Source: Ephydatia muelleri (Eukaryota > Porifera > Demospongiae > Spongillida > Spongillidae). From it: a stretch of DNA of 64,000 nucleotides. Positions 48,380 through 60,622 of this stretch are shown here, in pieces (within the stretch, counting starts at the first letter, position 1; each line of letters starts with the position of its first letter). The stretch is taken from assembly GCA_013339895.1 (NCBI GenBank), contig JABACO010000016.1:5906814-5970813 (forward strand). Reading direction: 5' to 3'. The notes below the pieces were generated by a model that ran no database searches, was not told the origin of the DNA, and saw only the letters and a program-made list of their open reading frames with translations. The position numbers and the translations under genes are program-made.

Positions 48380-49472
48380 GGGCTATTCCATAATATAATT
48401 GTACACCCCTACTGATGACTAATATCAAGGTATCCCCCCCAGGACATAAAGCCTCTACCACACCCCCTACCCCCCCCCCCCCCCCCCAGGACATTTATTT
48501 TGGACCCCCTCTGGACACACTTCCCTGTATATTACCATTGAACCCCCTCTGGACACACACCTGATGTAGGATACCCCTATAGGACATTACCATTGAACCC
48601 CCTCTGGACATGAGGACACCCCCTTAGGACATTACCATTGAACCCCCTCTGGACACATCTCGATGTAGGACACCCCCCTAGGACATTATCATTGAACCCC
48701 CTCTGGACACATCCTGATGTAGGATACCCCCTAGAGCATTACCTTTGAAACCCATCCGGACACATCTCACTGTGCGACACCCCTAGGACATTGCCACATT
48801 GCCATTGGACCCCCCTCTGGACACATCTCACTGCAATAGAACACCCCCCTAGGACATTACCATTGGACCCCCTCTGGACATGTAGGACACCCCCTTAGGA
48901 CATTACCATTGAACCCCCTCTGGACACATCTCGATGTAGGACACCCCCCCAGGACATTACCATTGAACCCCCTCTGGACACATCCTGATGTAGGATACCC
49001 CCTAGAGCATTACCTTTGAAACCCATCCGGACACATCTCACTGTGCGACACCCCAGGACATTGCCATCATTGCCATTGGACCCCTCTCTGGAAACATCTC
49101 ACTGCAATAGAACACTCCCCTAGGATATTACCATTGAACCCCCTCTGGACATGTAGGACACCCCCTTAGGACATTACCATTGAACCCCCTCTGGACACAT
49201 CTCGATGTAGGACACCCCCCTAGGACATTATCATTGAACCCTCTCTGGACACATCCTGATGTAGGATACCCCCTAGAGCATTACCTTTGAAACCCATCCG
49301 GACACATCTCACTGTGCGACACCCCTAGGACATTGCCATCATTGCCATTGGACCCCCCTCTGGACACATCTCACTGCAATAGAACACCCCCCTAGGACAT
49401 TACCATTGGACCCCCTCTGGACAACTTTTTTGGTCATCAGTAGGGGTGTACAATTATGTTATGGAATAGCCC
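48380..49472. mobile_element. 1.09-kb element with 40-bp TIRs and ATC target duplication
   Basis: Ends are GGGCTATTCCATAATATAAT...gatgac and its inverse, matching over about 40 bp. ATC flanks both sides (48377-48379 and 49473-49475). Copy A (near 24441) reads straight across with a single ATC, which proves the empty site. The 3-bp duplication and GGGC ends resemble PIF/Harbinger-type MITEs. Confidence 0.9.
48606..49425. repeat. Higher-order minisatellite inside the element
   Basis: Monomers of about 54 bp (ggacattaccattgaacccc...ctctggacacat) come in five variants. The five-variant block repeats about every 270 bp, starting near 48606, 48876 and 49146. Confidence 0.9.
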
Positions 49473-49572
49473 ATCGTTAATCCAGTTCTTCTCATCAATG
49501 CCGTAAGGATGGGGAAACACTTCACCATCGATCTGCAACTTCACAAGGTGCCGTTTCCGCGCTAGGGTGTTT

Positions 49573-49925
49573 TACACTACAGATATGTTCTGTTCCCATC
49601 TGCTGTTTTTATTCATTACTTAGACCCTTTTCCAATACAGTGGCGGCGGAACCGGTCAGGCCGACCAGGCCATGGCCGCAATCTTGGGCCCGACTTCATT
49701 AAATATTCATTAAACCATAGCTTAATTGAATGAATTGTGGGTGGGGCAAAAGGTTTATTGTTAATTATTAAAATGGCCTGACCAATCATGAAAACCTTCC
49801 GCCGCGACTGCAATATGGTCAAATGTCATGTGTCATGATTCCTCGTGCGAGGACGATTTCTCGTACCCGGACCTCGCGCGTAAAAGGATGGAGTCGACTT
49901 ACTTGTCTTCGGTTCTCTTGACCAT
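49573..49925. other. About 190-bp inversion relative to copy A
   Basis: After gccgtttccgcgcta, copy B runs the sequence of copy A 24543-24720 backwards (acactacagatatgttctg ... tcttgaccattt). The inverted block is split by the 173-bp element at 49638. Confidence 0.85.
49638..49810. mobile_element. 173-bp MITE, TIR CAGTSGCGGCGGAA, CAATA duplication
   Basis: The left end is CAGTGGCGGCGGAA and the right end is the inverse of CAGTCGCGGCGGAA. The 5-bp CAATA is duplicated at 49633-49637 and 49811-49815. Copy A has one CAATA (inverted, about 24650) and no insertion. Confidence 0.9.
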
Positions 49926-50721
49926 TTCAGCTCTGGTATGGGGAATTTCCCAGTTGCGCACCCCCCCCCCCCCCCCTTCCCCTCGCCACTGATGTGCGTT
50001 GCGTCGCTATGTGTATGTATATATCGTGATTTACGTTACTTTTGCAACGCACAAGTGGGCATTGCCCGCCTCACCATCACACCGTGCACTACTTGGTGGC
50101 GATAAGAGACTACACTCTAACACGTGTACACGGAACATTTGAACAGAGGCTCCGCATAAAATGATTCAGATTCCATTTGCTACGATGGGATGGGGGTGGG
50201 TGGGGGTGGTGGTGGGGGAACTAGTATACAAATACCTCACAATTAACACCAGACTTAAACACACACATCAGAGGTCATCAACAATTGTTTTCAAGTACAG
50301 GCCGCTGAAGTTGGTCATCAGGATTCATTGTACAGACCACCCTCAACGAGAGTCTGGAAATTTGTTAAGATCGTGAGTATTGCAAACATACACAGAAACG
50401 CGTGTACTTTGAAGAGGGCTATCTACCACTTTATTTTTGACTTGAACAGTTGTGCTTACCAGCTTTGTGAGACAACATGCAGGATTGATGTAATATACTG
50501 AAAACTGAAATGCAATTTATAACCAGACATATCAACCCACAGAATTTTGTGCAGATCTAGCTCTTGTACAGAATGTCAGTAGTAGCAATGATGTAAAGCC
50601 ACCTGGCGTGCAGCAAAAATAACACTTTCACTGCCAACTTCTGAACAGAGTTGGGCACCCTAATAAGACATTATTACATCATTATTAGCCCCCCCCCCTT
50701 AAAAACATACACACACACACA

Positions 50722-50783
<62 letters not shown>

Positions 50784-52415
50784 ACACATACTGAGATATC
50801 TAGATATCTGGGGAACCAGAAAGAAACTGTGCCATTTTAAAATGGACTCGTTATAATCATAATAAGTCTATAACCACTTTTAGCTACAATGTAGTAACTA
50901 TTTCTTTCTATTACTATTAGTAGTAGTAGCTTGATTAGAAGTGAAATCGCTAAAATAGAGTTGACAACTTGTAATAAATATTAAAAGACTAGTGCAAATT
51001 AATTTTTTGGTGAGTGTTTGTGTATGTGTGAAATTGCCTTCAACAGCATTGAAATTTTTAATGACAATTATAGTGATTTGAAGTATTTAGGAAACTTGTA
51101 ACAATAATCACATGAATACTGAGGATCATTTATTCTGTAAGGAAAGAACTACACAAATAGGCCAGATAACCAAATCTAGCTAATTTCTTCCAACTAGAAG
51201 TAAAATTGCTAATTAATATGGCCACCCCTAATGATGATGTAAAATTAGTTTCACAACATTGCAACTGTATGTGCTATGGATAAACTCCAAACCTTAAAAT
51301 CGATTGCTTTTGGAAGTGAAGACGATGGGATCAACACATGCCTGTGATTGCATGGTGCAAATATTAAATTGCAATTGAAAGCAAGAGAGCAGCATTCATC
51401 ATGTTCGTAAAACTACGTGACAACTCAAATGTTTCGTAGTGCATGTGCATGTGCGCATACCAGTATGCAAGAGAGGTTACATCACTGAAACTTCTAAACA
51501 CACCAACATTGAGTGTTTATTGGATACTGTCCAGTGCAACATATGCTCACTGATGTAGTGTTGCTATTTGGTTTCTTACTTGAAGGTCACAAACTCTTCA
51601 CTCTTCATAATGGCCATGTGGAAGTTAGCAGCTCTCAAGTTATTAAAACTAATTAGCACACAAATAACACAATATCCTACAAAGTGCTAAATATAGGACT
51701 ATTACTTATTGTTAGACCCTTGTTTCGTTGCCTTTTACACCACTATTGCCTTCAAATCCTATATCCCACCAACTTTCTCATAGAGAATGTTTTTAGTTAC
51801 TTGTTTCATGCATTGTTGTTCATAGGATTGTCACGCAAAGGACATACAGTACCATACCCCTGTATGATAATGACTTAAGCAATCAAAGCACATTTGCCGA
51901 AACTGTTCAGGAGAACTACACTGCAATGTTGTATTAAGAACAAATTCACACTTTACCTTGAGCTAGGTAGTGCTTGTGATGAAAATCCACAACAACTACA
52001 TATTGGTAACCTTCCTGTGTTCTCTATGCCATGATGGCAGTGACAAGAGTTCAGTACTAGGACCAGGATCTTCAGGACTACCAAGTGGTGTGTTACTGGT
52101 ATGCCCTTGTGTTGGTGTAGATGCTGGGATAGGAGAACCAAGAAAAGAACAAATAGGAGCTGCTAAGTGGAGACAAGGGTAGTCTCGTCCCTAGACCCAA
52201 TATAATGAATTACATCAACAAATAGTGGTGATTACATCACTACATTCGCGTATAGGTGATGTAATCCACCCTGCTGTCTGGGGTCGAGACCAGTCTCTGT
52301 GCCACCGTACGTACGATACACCGACGTATTGTGACTGCTGCTTGGACAAGATAAATGTGTTGCTTCTGAACTTATACCACGTAAAGTAGGATACCAGTAC
52401 GGTGTGGGACATCAG
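49926..52415. other. No gene recognised; one CA microsatellite
   Basis: A long CA run lies at 50706-50781 and a G-rich patch near 50187-50220. A possible 110-bp inverted-repeat element lies at 52187-52296 (ctcgtccctagacc / ggggtcgagac). Nothing else was identified. Confidence 0.5.
50706..50781. repeat. (CA)n microsatellite
   Basis: A nearly pure CA run. Confidence 0.95.
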
Positions 52416-53783
52416 CAGGGGCGGATCCAGGATTTGGGAGCGAGGGGGGAAAGTTAAAGCGGCAAGGGACACGCCCACCCCAGCAAGGGGGTATGTAAGC
52501 TCCCCCATCGGGGTCTGGGGCGAGCCCCAGCCGCTTTGCAACTTTCGCACTTTTTAAGTCACAAAACATAGCATAATTGCATAGTAATTACTGGCTTCTA
52601 CTGGTCCATCTACATATGCATATGCATGCATGCATGCTTACATGCATGTAATTACTATACTGCCATATAAGCGCCGTACTATATCAAATCGTATGCACTC
52701 GCGCGCATGCGTGGATTGCAAAAATGAAAAATGCCTCATGTCATACATGTAGTCATAGATACAGGTTAAATGCTTTACTCATCATACAAAGGTCTGAATA
52801 GGCGTCTTGGATTTGCTTTAACAAAACGTTCAACAATCATTTTAGGATCTATAGTTACATTGTAATTTGTATGCAGTAATGCGAGTGATTGCTAGGCGTT
52901 CTTCTCCCATTCTATTTCTCAACGACGTTTTGAAGAACAGGAAAAAAAAAACGCTCCGCTTCTGAACTTGTAACTGGAAATATACACCAAATACTTAAAA
53001 GAACTTGAATGTTTGGGAAAATGTCGGGGTCTGCATATGTGTAGCAATTAACTAAGGTTTCAGGTGGACTAGATGTTTCCATTTTTCTCCTCCAATAAAG
53101 AACCCAGTGATCCAGTTCTGAGGGCAGTGAGGAGTATGATGGAAGGTCATTTTCGTAAAATGCAAACAGTTTATAATCCAATGCACATTTGATAGCTATC
53201 TGGGGCAGCAAGGACAGTATTGCTGTATATATAGGAATATCACGAGAGTTCGACAACTATTAAATAATGCAATGACGATGTGGGCTACACGTTATATTAA
53301 CTTACCTAGCCTGCTTGTGTATACACCTTGGATATTCGACTTTCAAAACTCTATTAGTATACTATAAGCATGCAGATTAATACTTCATCACTGCATGTAT
53401 TACAAAATTTTATACTCACCGATAAAACAGAGAGAAATTGCTAAGATGACTGACAAGTAATCCGACAACAGCAAAGCACACTGAACTGAGACGTATAAAA
53501 AATGCCTTTACACAGAAGTATATAGAGCTTTTGAGAAAGGGTCTTTGTCTGGCGCTATAATATGACGTCGTAACAAAAGGGACAATAGCGCCTTTATCAA
53601 AGGATATAGCGCCTAACGGATGCCACGATCCCTTGCATAAGTAATCAACACTTACGCGAATTGATTATGTAATGGAGTCTACGGTGTAGTGAATGAATAT
53701 TATTATGGACGGTCCAGCGGGGGGGGGGGGGGGGGGAATTCCCTAGTTTCCCCCCCCCCCCCCCCCCCCTGGATCCGCCTCTG
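52416..53783 (-). mobile_element. hAT-like element with 5-bp target duplication
   Basis: The left end is CAGGGGCGGATCCAGGATTT and the right end is the inverse of CAGAGGCGGATCCAGG. ATCAG flanks both sides (52411-52415 and 53784-53788). Inside are the hAT transposase C-terminus on the minus strand and, next to the left end, the ccccagaccccgatgggggagcttac block. It is internally deleted: no N-terminal or RNase H core was found. Confidence 0.8.
52775..53256 (-). pseudogene. hAT transposase C-terminal dimerisation region
   Basis: The frame has DYKLFAFYENDLPSYSSLPS, YADPDIFPNIQVLLSIWC and PVTSSEAERFF, the hallmark hAT C-terminal dimerisation pattern as in ZMYM1-like transposases. A poly-A/T indel after ERFF shifts the frame. 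The other frame continues RMGEERLA and IVERFVKANPRRLFRPLYDE to a stop at 52775. The catalytic residues upstream are missing. Confidence 0.85.
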
Positions 53784-53869
53784 ATCAGGCGTCTCGATAA
53801 CGATTCCGCTCCTCCGCGGCCATTTTCGGGCTCTGAGCGATGTCTCATTTCTGATATTAATATTTCACA

Positions 53870-54420
53870 CTGCGCTCACGTGTCAAACAAACAATACCGA
53901 AGTGTATCTGATAATGCGCACTTTGTTCGACGATGTAAGTCTTCTATTCTTTCTTGCGGCAGCCTTACTATCGGAGCGGAATCTTCATTTCTGAAGAAGC
54001 TCATAATTACTTGGTTTTCTCCGCAATGGCGCTGTAGTGCATTCGATGTCACCAATAGGAGAGCCCAGTAGTGTGACATCCTTGGTATCAGATTGCAGAC
54101 ATGAACTTTAATTTGTCCCTAGCATTGATGTCCACTCACAAATTAGTTCTGGCATGGTTTAATTAACACCAAACCTCGAGGCATTCTCAATGTCTGCGAT
54201 GATTATATTCAGGGCTACCATCATCAAGGTAAAGGTAGCAAAATTTCTGAAGATAACTTAGAACAAAGGAATGAATAGAAAGACAAAACAAATAAGGATC
54301 TCCTTGCTGCACTCCTTCAGCTGATTGTATATTAACCGGTCTCCCAATGTAGGCATGAAGGTGTGGAGCAATCCAGGAGCAAATTCTTCAGCATTTCATT
54401 CGTTTGGATGTTGTTACTAT
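53870..54420 (-). pseudogene. Second, different reverse transcriptase relic
   Basis: Reading from 54420 down: PHLHAYIGRPVNIQSAEGVQ then QGDPYLFCLSIHSF (RT motif with QGDP), YLYLDDGSPE (YxDD motif, about 54228), NIENASR-like residues and, near 54065, TLLGSPIGD. This order fits the palm of a non-LTR-type RT of the same broad group as the 31-39 kb relics but a different subfamily. Stops interrupt it. Confidence 0.7.
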
Positions 54421-54528
54421 TTCTTTCAGGATAACTATTATTATTATTATTGTGATAATGCATGATACGAATTATCTTGATGCACAATATCAGCTCTTCT
54501 TTCTTCCAGGCTTTTCATAAGGAGAGAT

Positions 54529-54765
54529 TTACACATGGCGGGGCAGAGTATTGTCCACATTGTGGAATGCCCTCGACATGAATGCTCTACCAATTGTTCT
54601 AGCTAGAGCAAGGTTCAGTCGACTGTAAAATTCGAACGTGTCTTTGGACTTGATGTGTGGACAGCAGCTACATGCGAGGCAAGACGTGAGAAGCACTGCT
54701 GGACTTTTTTTTGCCTCCCAGTACCATAAGATTCGACAACACTGAAGTGTTATATATGCAACCAT
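54529..54765 (-). other. Unrecognised 78-codon frame upstream of the RT relic
   Basis: Contains FEFYSRLNLALARTIGRAFM. Same strand as the RT relic and possibly part of it, but no motif confirms this. Confidence 0.25.
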
Positions 54766-55202
54766 CCCAATTCAGAACTGACATTTCTGGTCGTTAGCTG
54801 CATCTTAGCCTGAGCCGCGCACCAGCTGTCACACCTGCTTCCATGCAGAATGTTTGCATTAAGCGGTAAAGTGACAGTCAGGCCTATAGAGCAGCAGGTT
54901 TCCCATGATCCCGGGGTCAGAATGTCGACTGGCCGAGAACGGGATCTGTATAATTAATGTTGAACTCTACGCATCATAACGCAGTTATAATTAGCTTTGT
55001 CTGTACTTTGTTACAGCGTCATTTATGACGTTCATGCAAGGTCTGGCGCACTTTGGCCTACGTATATTGATGCCGATAGTTCTGTTTTTAGTGCCCATAT
55101 ACAGTGATAATTATTAAACAGTGGCGGCAGTTGAAGTGGTTTGTGCACTGCACTCCCAAGTCGGCCAGGCCAGGCGTACACAACTGGCATCAACCTAATC
55201 AC

Positions 55203-55291
55203 GTGTGGAAGAAGTCAAAGTAGCCTCCAGGTTTCTTAAGTGTGTGCAGCACACTTAAGAAACCTGGAGGCTACTTTGACTTCTTCCACAC
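55203..55291. repeat. Perfect 42-bp inverted repeat with 5-bp loop
   Basis: The left arm 55203-55244 is the exact inverse of the right arm 55250-55291, separated by TGCAG. The arms contain ttaag and ggaggctactttgacttc. No element termini are apparent. Confidence 0.95.
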
Positions 55292-55494
55292 ATACGACAC
55301 TAAGCTGATGATAGTCTACTCAGCCTTGTGCCGCTTGTAGTTGCTGCAGCAAATGATTCCCTTTCCAGTAATTAAAGTATTAGTTATTGTCACAGAAACT
55401 GTGACAATTGGTACGCCCGCACCAATTCTAACGAAAAATCAAGTCCGGTCGCAAAGAAAAACGGTCCCCCCTCAGACTTGCAAAATCTGTATCC

Positions 55495-56373
55495 CAGTGG
55501 CGTTGGGGGGATTGCAACCCCCCCTTTCAAACCCGCAAAGAATAATATTAACATTCACTAATAGGAAATTCGGAACAGAAGAGAAGGCTAAAAGGCTAAC
55601 CGAATCGATCCGCCTTGCACATTAATTTTTATTAATAATCATGCACGTGCACATGTAGTTATTAACCATAGATTGATCACTCTTTCTTACGTAAGCGAAT
55701 GGTGCTTACTTGCGTAAACAACTGTATTCTTTATATAAAATAACAAGCAACATAGCTTCTGTACTGATGCTAAACAAAAAGTAACGGCGTGCGCGTGCCT
55801 CGTGTAACGGACCCGCGATTTTGTCTTGTCTTGAACACAAGCTTTCTGTGGCATTTTCTGTCAGTGCAGAAGGTTATACAATCTACTTTACGTGATGTAA
55901 AACGATCGCTATAGCGATTGCTTGTTCTGTGATAGCAGAATCAATTTCCTTTCGCTTGTATGCAACCATGCAAGAGGCGATGTAACTTAAAAGCTTCTAC
56001 AATACGGCAAAAAAAAGTGTGGATGAAATCTGCATGCGAGCACATCCCAGAAAACTGTTTCAAGCATCCGATTGTAATACATAGATCCAGCAATTTATAT
56101 AATCGTACATGTAAATTTCTGAATTATTTGATTCATGAAAAAAATATACTATTTCCGTTTGCACGCAGTTTTATGTAGTGTTTTGAGCATGATATAATAA
56201 AAAAGCGTTGGCGTCTGGGGCGGAGCCCCAGACCCCGCTGGGGGAGCTTACAGCGCTCCCCCAGGCCCCCTAGCTGGGCGGGGGTGGGGTTCCCCCTCCC
56301 GCACCCGCCCCTCTTTAATTAATCATTATTCTTTAACAACCCCCCCTTTTCTGAAATCCTGGATCCGCCCCTG
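55495..56373. mobile_element. Non-autonomous hAT-like element, 879 bp, TATCC duplication
   Basis: The left end is CAGTGGCG and the right end is the inverse of CAGGGGCGGATCCAGGATTT. TATCC is duplicated at 55490-55494 and 56374-56378. Near the right end is the ctggggcggagccccagaccccg...gagcttacagcgctccccc block (56214-56275). The frame at 55960-56178 is unrecognised. Confidence 0.8.
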
Positions 56374-56560
56374 TATCCCCACCAAGACGCTGTACAGATA
56401 ACCTCGTCCTAACCCTAAAGCTAAAGCTCGAGACGCCATGACCTAACCTGTAAACCGCGCAGGTGCATGCTCAATCAGGAAGGACCATGATCATAACTGA
56501 CCATTAAAACTTCCTCACAGGACCGATATTGTGTGAGCGGGGACCGTGTTTCAAAGGGGG

Positions 56561-56611
<51 letters not shown>

Positions 56612-57836
56612 GGGGTTTGGGGGTGGTGTGGGGTGTGGGGGGGTTGGGGGGGGAAGGAAGGAGGAATTGACAGTAGTATTCCGGCTCGCACCTTTACAAT
56701 ATACTGTCGAACAAACGGTCCACATTTAAAGCGACCTATAATTCGATTAACATGTACCTGATTCCTACCTGCTAAAATCCTGGACCGTCCCTGTCACAAA
56801 ACTGCTTGGACTGACTAAACGGAAAGCTTATCACCTAAGCATAGATTCAGGTATTCCTGTTCGTGCATGGGTATCCCCTATGTCATGCAATCATTGTTTA
56901 AAGAATTAATTTTATGGCCATTGTACATTGCTTGGTAGTATGCCTAAAGAATGTTTTGGGTAGACCTTGATCTAGATCTTGCAGGTCATTTTCCAAGGCA
57001 TGCAGCAAGTAATTCGTTGCTGAAGTTTTACCTTTCAGTCTTTTTAATTTTCACACCACGATTAATATATAATATGGTATTTTGCAGTCGCATGAAAGTA
57101 TTGCAAGGGTTTATATAGGTAGGCAGGAAAATTTTCAACTCGGTGGCTTTCTAATGCCATGCATTTTGACAACGTTGAAACATCCGTCATGCTGCAAGAA
57201 CTTAAAACAATATATTAATGAGCAATGAAAGCCTCTGCGGAACTTTAATAACTCGGCCCATATTAATTGAAAGGTTTTCCACAGGCGCGGCTGGTGTTAA
57301 AATTCTAAAGATCTGCACAGCAGACTGATGTCACTTCTAAGGCGCTGCATATGCGAATTAATGTTGACTCTTATAAAGTTCGTTACATGCAGATGGCTGT
57401 GATTTCATTGTCGCAGGTCAGCGCATGATATTAATTCTAAGTGTTGCAAAGAACATTACTCTGTAATGAACTTTGCTATTAATATGTGCCCTTTGTACAG
57501 AACTATACAACTGATTAATTCAGCGCTTTTGTTGCAGAGACCGATTCTGCAAAGAACATGCCCTCTGCATGTGCTAGCACTTCCTTGTCACGACTGCATG
57601 ACCTGCACGTAACATCATGTAACATGCACTTAAAAATCCAGTGCCCTTTGTACGTGACGGTTATGCATTCGCGTAACGTCATGCACGTTTCATGCGCCTT
57701 TGTTTTGTGTGTCCTTTGTACGCGAGGGTTTAAAACGAATGGTTGGTCTCTTTGCAAGCCACTTTTGTAAAGACATTTACACTACGTCGCTATAGTGTAT
57801 CTAGATTGTTACAATCCTTCACTGATCAAAGGCTTA
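56374..57836. other. Mostly non-coding, with a long G tract
   Basis: An almost pure G run of about 50 bp starts at 56562, and G-rich sequence continues to about 56652. No gene was recognised. Confidence 0.6.
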
Positions 57837-58006
57837 TGGCTTCAACACCGATCACTGAGTTGACCAACACCAACAATAATGCCTCATTGCTGGAGGGAGA
57901 GCATTGGACGGCCATGAGGCCAGTCCTTGACGAGACATCGGCGATGCCAAAGGCAAACGTAAGCCCCGCCCCAGTGCATCCTCCCTTTTTGCCGCGACAG
58001 GCAATG
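57837..58006 (+). CDS. Possible 5' exon truncated by the assembly gap
   Basis: From ATG 57837 the frame reads MASTPITELTNTNNNASLLE and stays open for 56 codons to the gap. It is serine, threonine and proline rich with no domain. A possible donor (aacgtaagcc, 57956) would end the exon earlier. It may be the start of a host gene, or chance. Confidence 0.25.
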
Positions 58007-59006
58007 NNNNNNNNNNNNNNNNNNNNNNNNNNNNNNNNNNNNNNNNNNNNNNNNNNNNNNNNNNNNNNNNNNNNNNNNNNNNNNNNNNNNNNNNNNNNNN
58101 NNNNNNNNNNNNNNNNNNNNNNNNNNNNNNNNNNNNNNNNNNNNNNNNNNNNNNNNNNNNNNNNNNNNNNNNNNNNNNNNNNNNNNNNNNNNNNNNNNNN
58201 NNNNNNNNNNNNNNNNNNNNNNNNNNNNNNNNNNNNNNNNNNNNNNNNNNNNNNNNNNNNNNNNNNNNNNNNNNNNNNNNNNNNNNNNNNNNNNNNNNNN
58301 NNNNNNNNNNNNNNNNNNNNNNNNNNNNNNNNNNNNNNNNNNNNNNNNNNNNNNNNNNNNNNNNNNNNNNNNNNNNNNNNNNNNNNNNNNNNNNNNNNNN
58401 NNNNNNNNNNNNNNNNNNNNNNNNNNNNNNNNNNNNNNNNNNNNNNNNNNNNNNNNNNNNNNNNNNNNNNNNNNNNNNNNNNNNNNNNNNNNNNNNNNNN
58501 NNNNNNNNNNNNNNNNNNNNNNNNNNNNNNNNNNNNNNNNNNNNNNNNNNNNNNNNNNNNNNNNNNNNNNNNNNNNNNNNNNNNNNNNNNNNNNNNNNNN
58601 NNNNNNNNNNNNNNNNNNNNNNNNNNNNNNNNNNNNNNNNNNNNNNNNNNNNNNNNNNNNNNNNNNNNNNNNNNNNNNNNNNNNNNNNNNNNNNNNNNNN
58701 NNNNNNNNNNNNNNNNNNNNNNNNNNNNNNNNNNNNNNNNNNNNNNNNNNNNNNNNNNNNNNNNNNNNNNNNNNNNNNNNNNNNNNNNNNNNNNNNNNNN
58801 NNNNNNNNNNNNNNNNNNNNNNNNNNNNNNNNNNNNNNNNNNNNNNNNNNNNNNNNNNNNNNNNNNNNNNNNNNNNNNNNNNNNNNNNNNNNNNNNNNNN
58901 NNNNNNNNNNNNNNNNNNNNNNNNNNNNNNNNNNNNNNNNNNNNNNNNNNNNNNNNNNNNNNNNNNNNNNNNNNNNNNNNNNNNNNNNNNNNNNNNNNNN
59001 NNNNNN
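58007..59006. other. Assembly gap, exactly 1000 N
   Basis: The round length indicates a scaffold gap of unknown true size. It lies 135 bp before copy C of the segmental duplication. Confidence 0.99.
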
Positions 59007-59923
59007 TCCCCCCCCCCGCAGGCTTCTATGATTACATTATGTCATTAGTAATTTAAACATACAGGCTACACATATAAAGGATGGAGAGAACTGGACAGGA
59101 TGAAGAAGCAGCGAATCATGATGCCAGTTGGTAGAATGCAGCCATTGCTTCCATCACCTCCAAGCTCATAGGACTTGGTGTCATTGAACTCATTTTTCTT
59201 TGTTCTGTCAGTCACTGTGTTATCAGAACAAAACAATGCTTGCAATGGGATTCAGCTTTCCACTTCATAAGCTGAGACATGCTGTGTGTGTATGTATGTA
59301 AGTGTGTGTGTGTGTGTGTGTGTGCACATGCCCTCCTCTGATCCTATCTTAATTTGGATGTTTATACAAAGAACAAAGGCACAATGTCATGAATTTGTTG
59401 TGTGGCAAGACCTTTGCCCCATGCATGCAAACATACATACATGTATATGTATGATACCTCCATAAAGTGAACAACTTCATGCACATGGTATTTGTGTAGG
59501 GGTTATTTGTGGGTGCATGCAAGGGTCAAGCATTTTAATAAAAGATGATGGTGCAAGTACTGATACAGAGGCAGCAAAAACTGTTAGTCATTTTGCAACC
59601 ACCCCCATGATGGGTGTGGCCTTAGCTAGAAACAGTATCAAGTTTTTGAGGGGTGACTCTTCATTTTAAGGGCATCCTGACAAGAGAGTACATTCAATTT
59701 CAGTGATGGATCCAGGATTTCCAGTTTGTGTGTGTGTGTGTGTGTGGGGGGGGACAAATGACCCATGCCCACGTCCTGCTCCAGCTGGGGTATGGGGGAC
59801 TGGCTGTAAGCTCCTCCATAGGGTCTAGGGAAGAGCACATTACATTGTACTTCGACATCAACCCATATTTCAAGTGTAGCTCCTCCCATGGATGTGAGAT
59901 AAATAACCACAGGCATTACCACT

Positions 59924-59978
<55 letters not shown>

Positions 59979-60519
59979 CCTCACAAGTAGTCCAATCTGC
60001 CAATCAAGTGAAGGTCTGCTCACAGATACTTTGATTGTATTCATTTTAGCCAGGACAATGGTTGTGTACACCTTGGACTGCCCTTGTGGGTTTTGGTAGC
60101 AGTCAGGCCCCAAGGCCAACATAATAAACAGTACCTAGGGAGATCATGTAGAAGGCCAACAGTACACTATATCAACGCTAATACACTACACATCTGTATC
60201 TGTACTGACTTGTTGAATGTTTGGGGCATATGCTCCACTAGCAGAGAGGAGAGTTGTAGACGGATGCACACGGGTCCTGGGGAAGAGTGCTAAGGTATGA
60301 CCGTATAAGGTCTAGGCATATTGAGTGGAGTTACTCATGGAGGAGCCAAAGGACTTGTCAGGGTTAATGATCTTATTAATAAATAAGCTGATGACAATGT
60401 CATTAGTGTCCAACGCAGGATCAGGGGGCCCCCAGGAGGGCTGTCCTTCTCATGCTGAGAAGGTTGGAATCACAATATACTGGAGGAGCAAGGGAAAGTG
60501 AGGGAGGGGAGCAAGGGAA

Positions 60520-60622
60520 AGTGAGGGAGGGAGGGAGGGAGGGAGGGAGGGAGGGAGGGAGGGAGGAGGGAGGGATGGGAGGGAGGGAGGGAGGGAGGGA
60601 GGAGGGAGGGAGGGAGGGAGGA
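60520..60622. repeat. (GGGA)n array, copy C
   Basis: Shorter counterpart of 18776-18947, followed by the related purine-rich repeat at 60695-60895. Confidence 0.95.

Larger units (their letters stand above)
47800..49560 (-). pseudogene. SWIM / YqaJ-type protein relic, copy B, split by an insertion
   Basis: Keeps KIEAACKLGYTKPSC (about 47960-47915, without the stop found in copy A) and ETLKAFKSLEAYNYFYN (48290-48240). It is split at 48379/49473 by the repeat-filled element, with DGEVFPHPYGIDEKNWINDG-like residues on the far side (49533-49480). Confidence 0.7.
44936..49925 (-). mobile_element. Transposon Y, copy B, with nested insertions
   Basis: Matches copy A from aacagatgaatgcattacactcc onward through the pogo transposase and SWIM protein regions. 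It is interrupted by a 1.09-kb element (48380-49472). Its last stretch is inverted relative to copy A and contains a 173-bp element (49638-49810). The right TIR is not seen. Confidence 0.85.

Noticed and set aside
57743..59056. A 437-codon frame spanning the gap
   Set aside because: Most of it is unknown bases; only the part before 58007 is real sequence.
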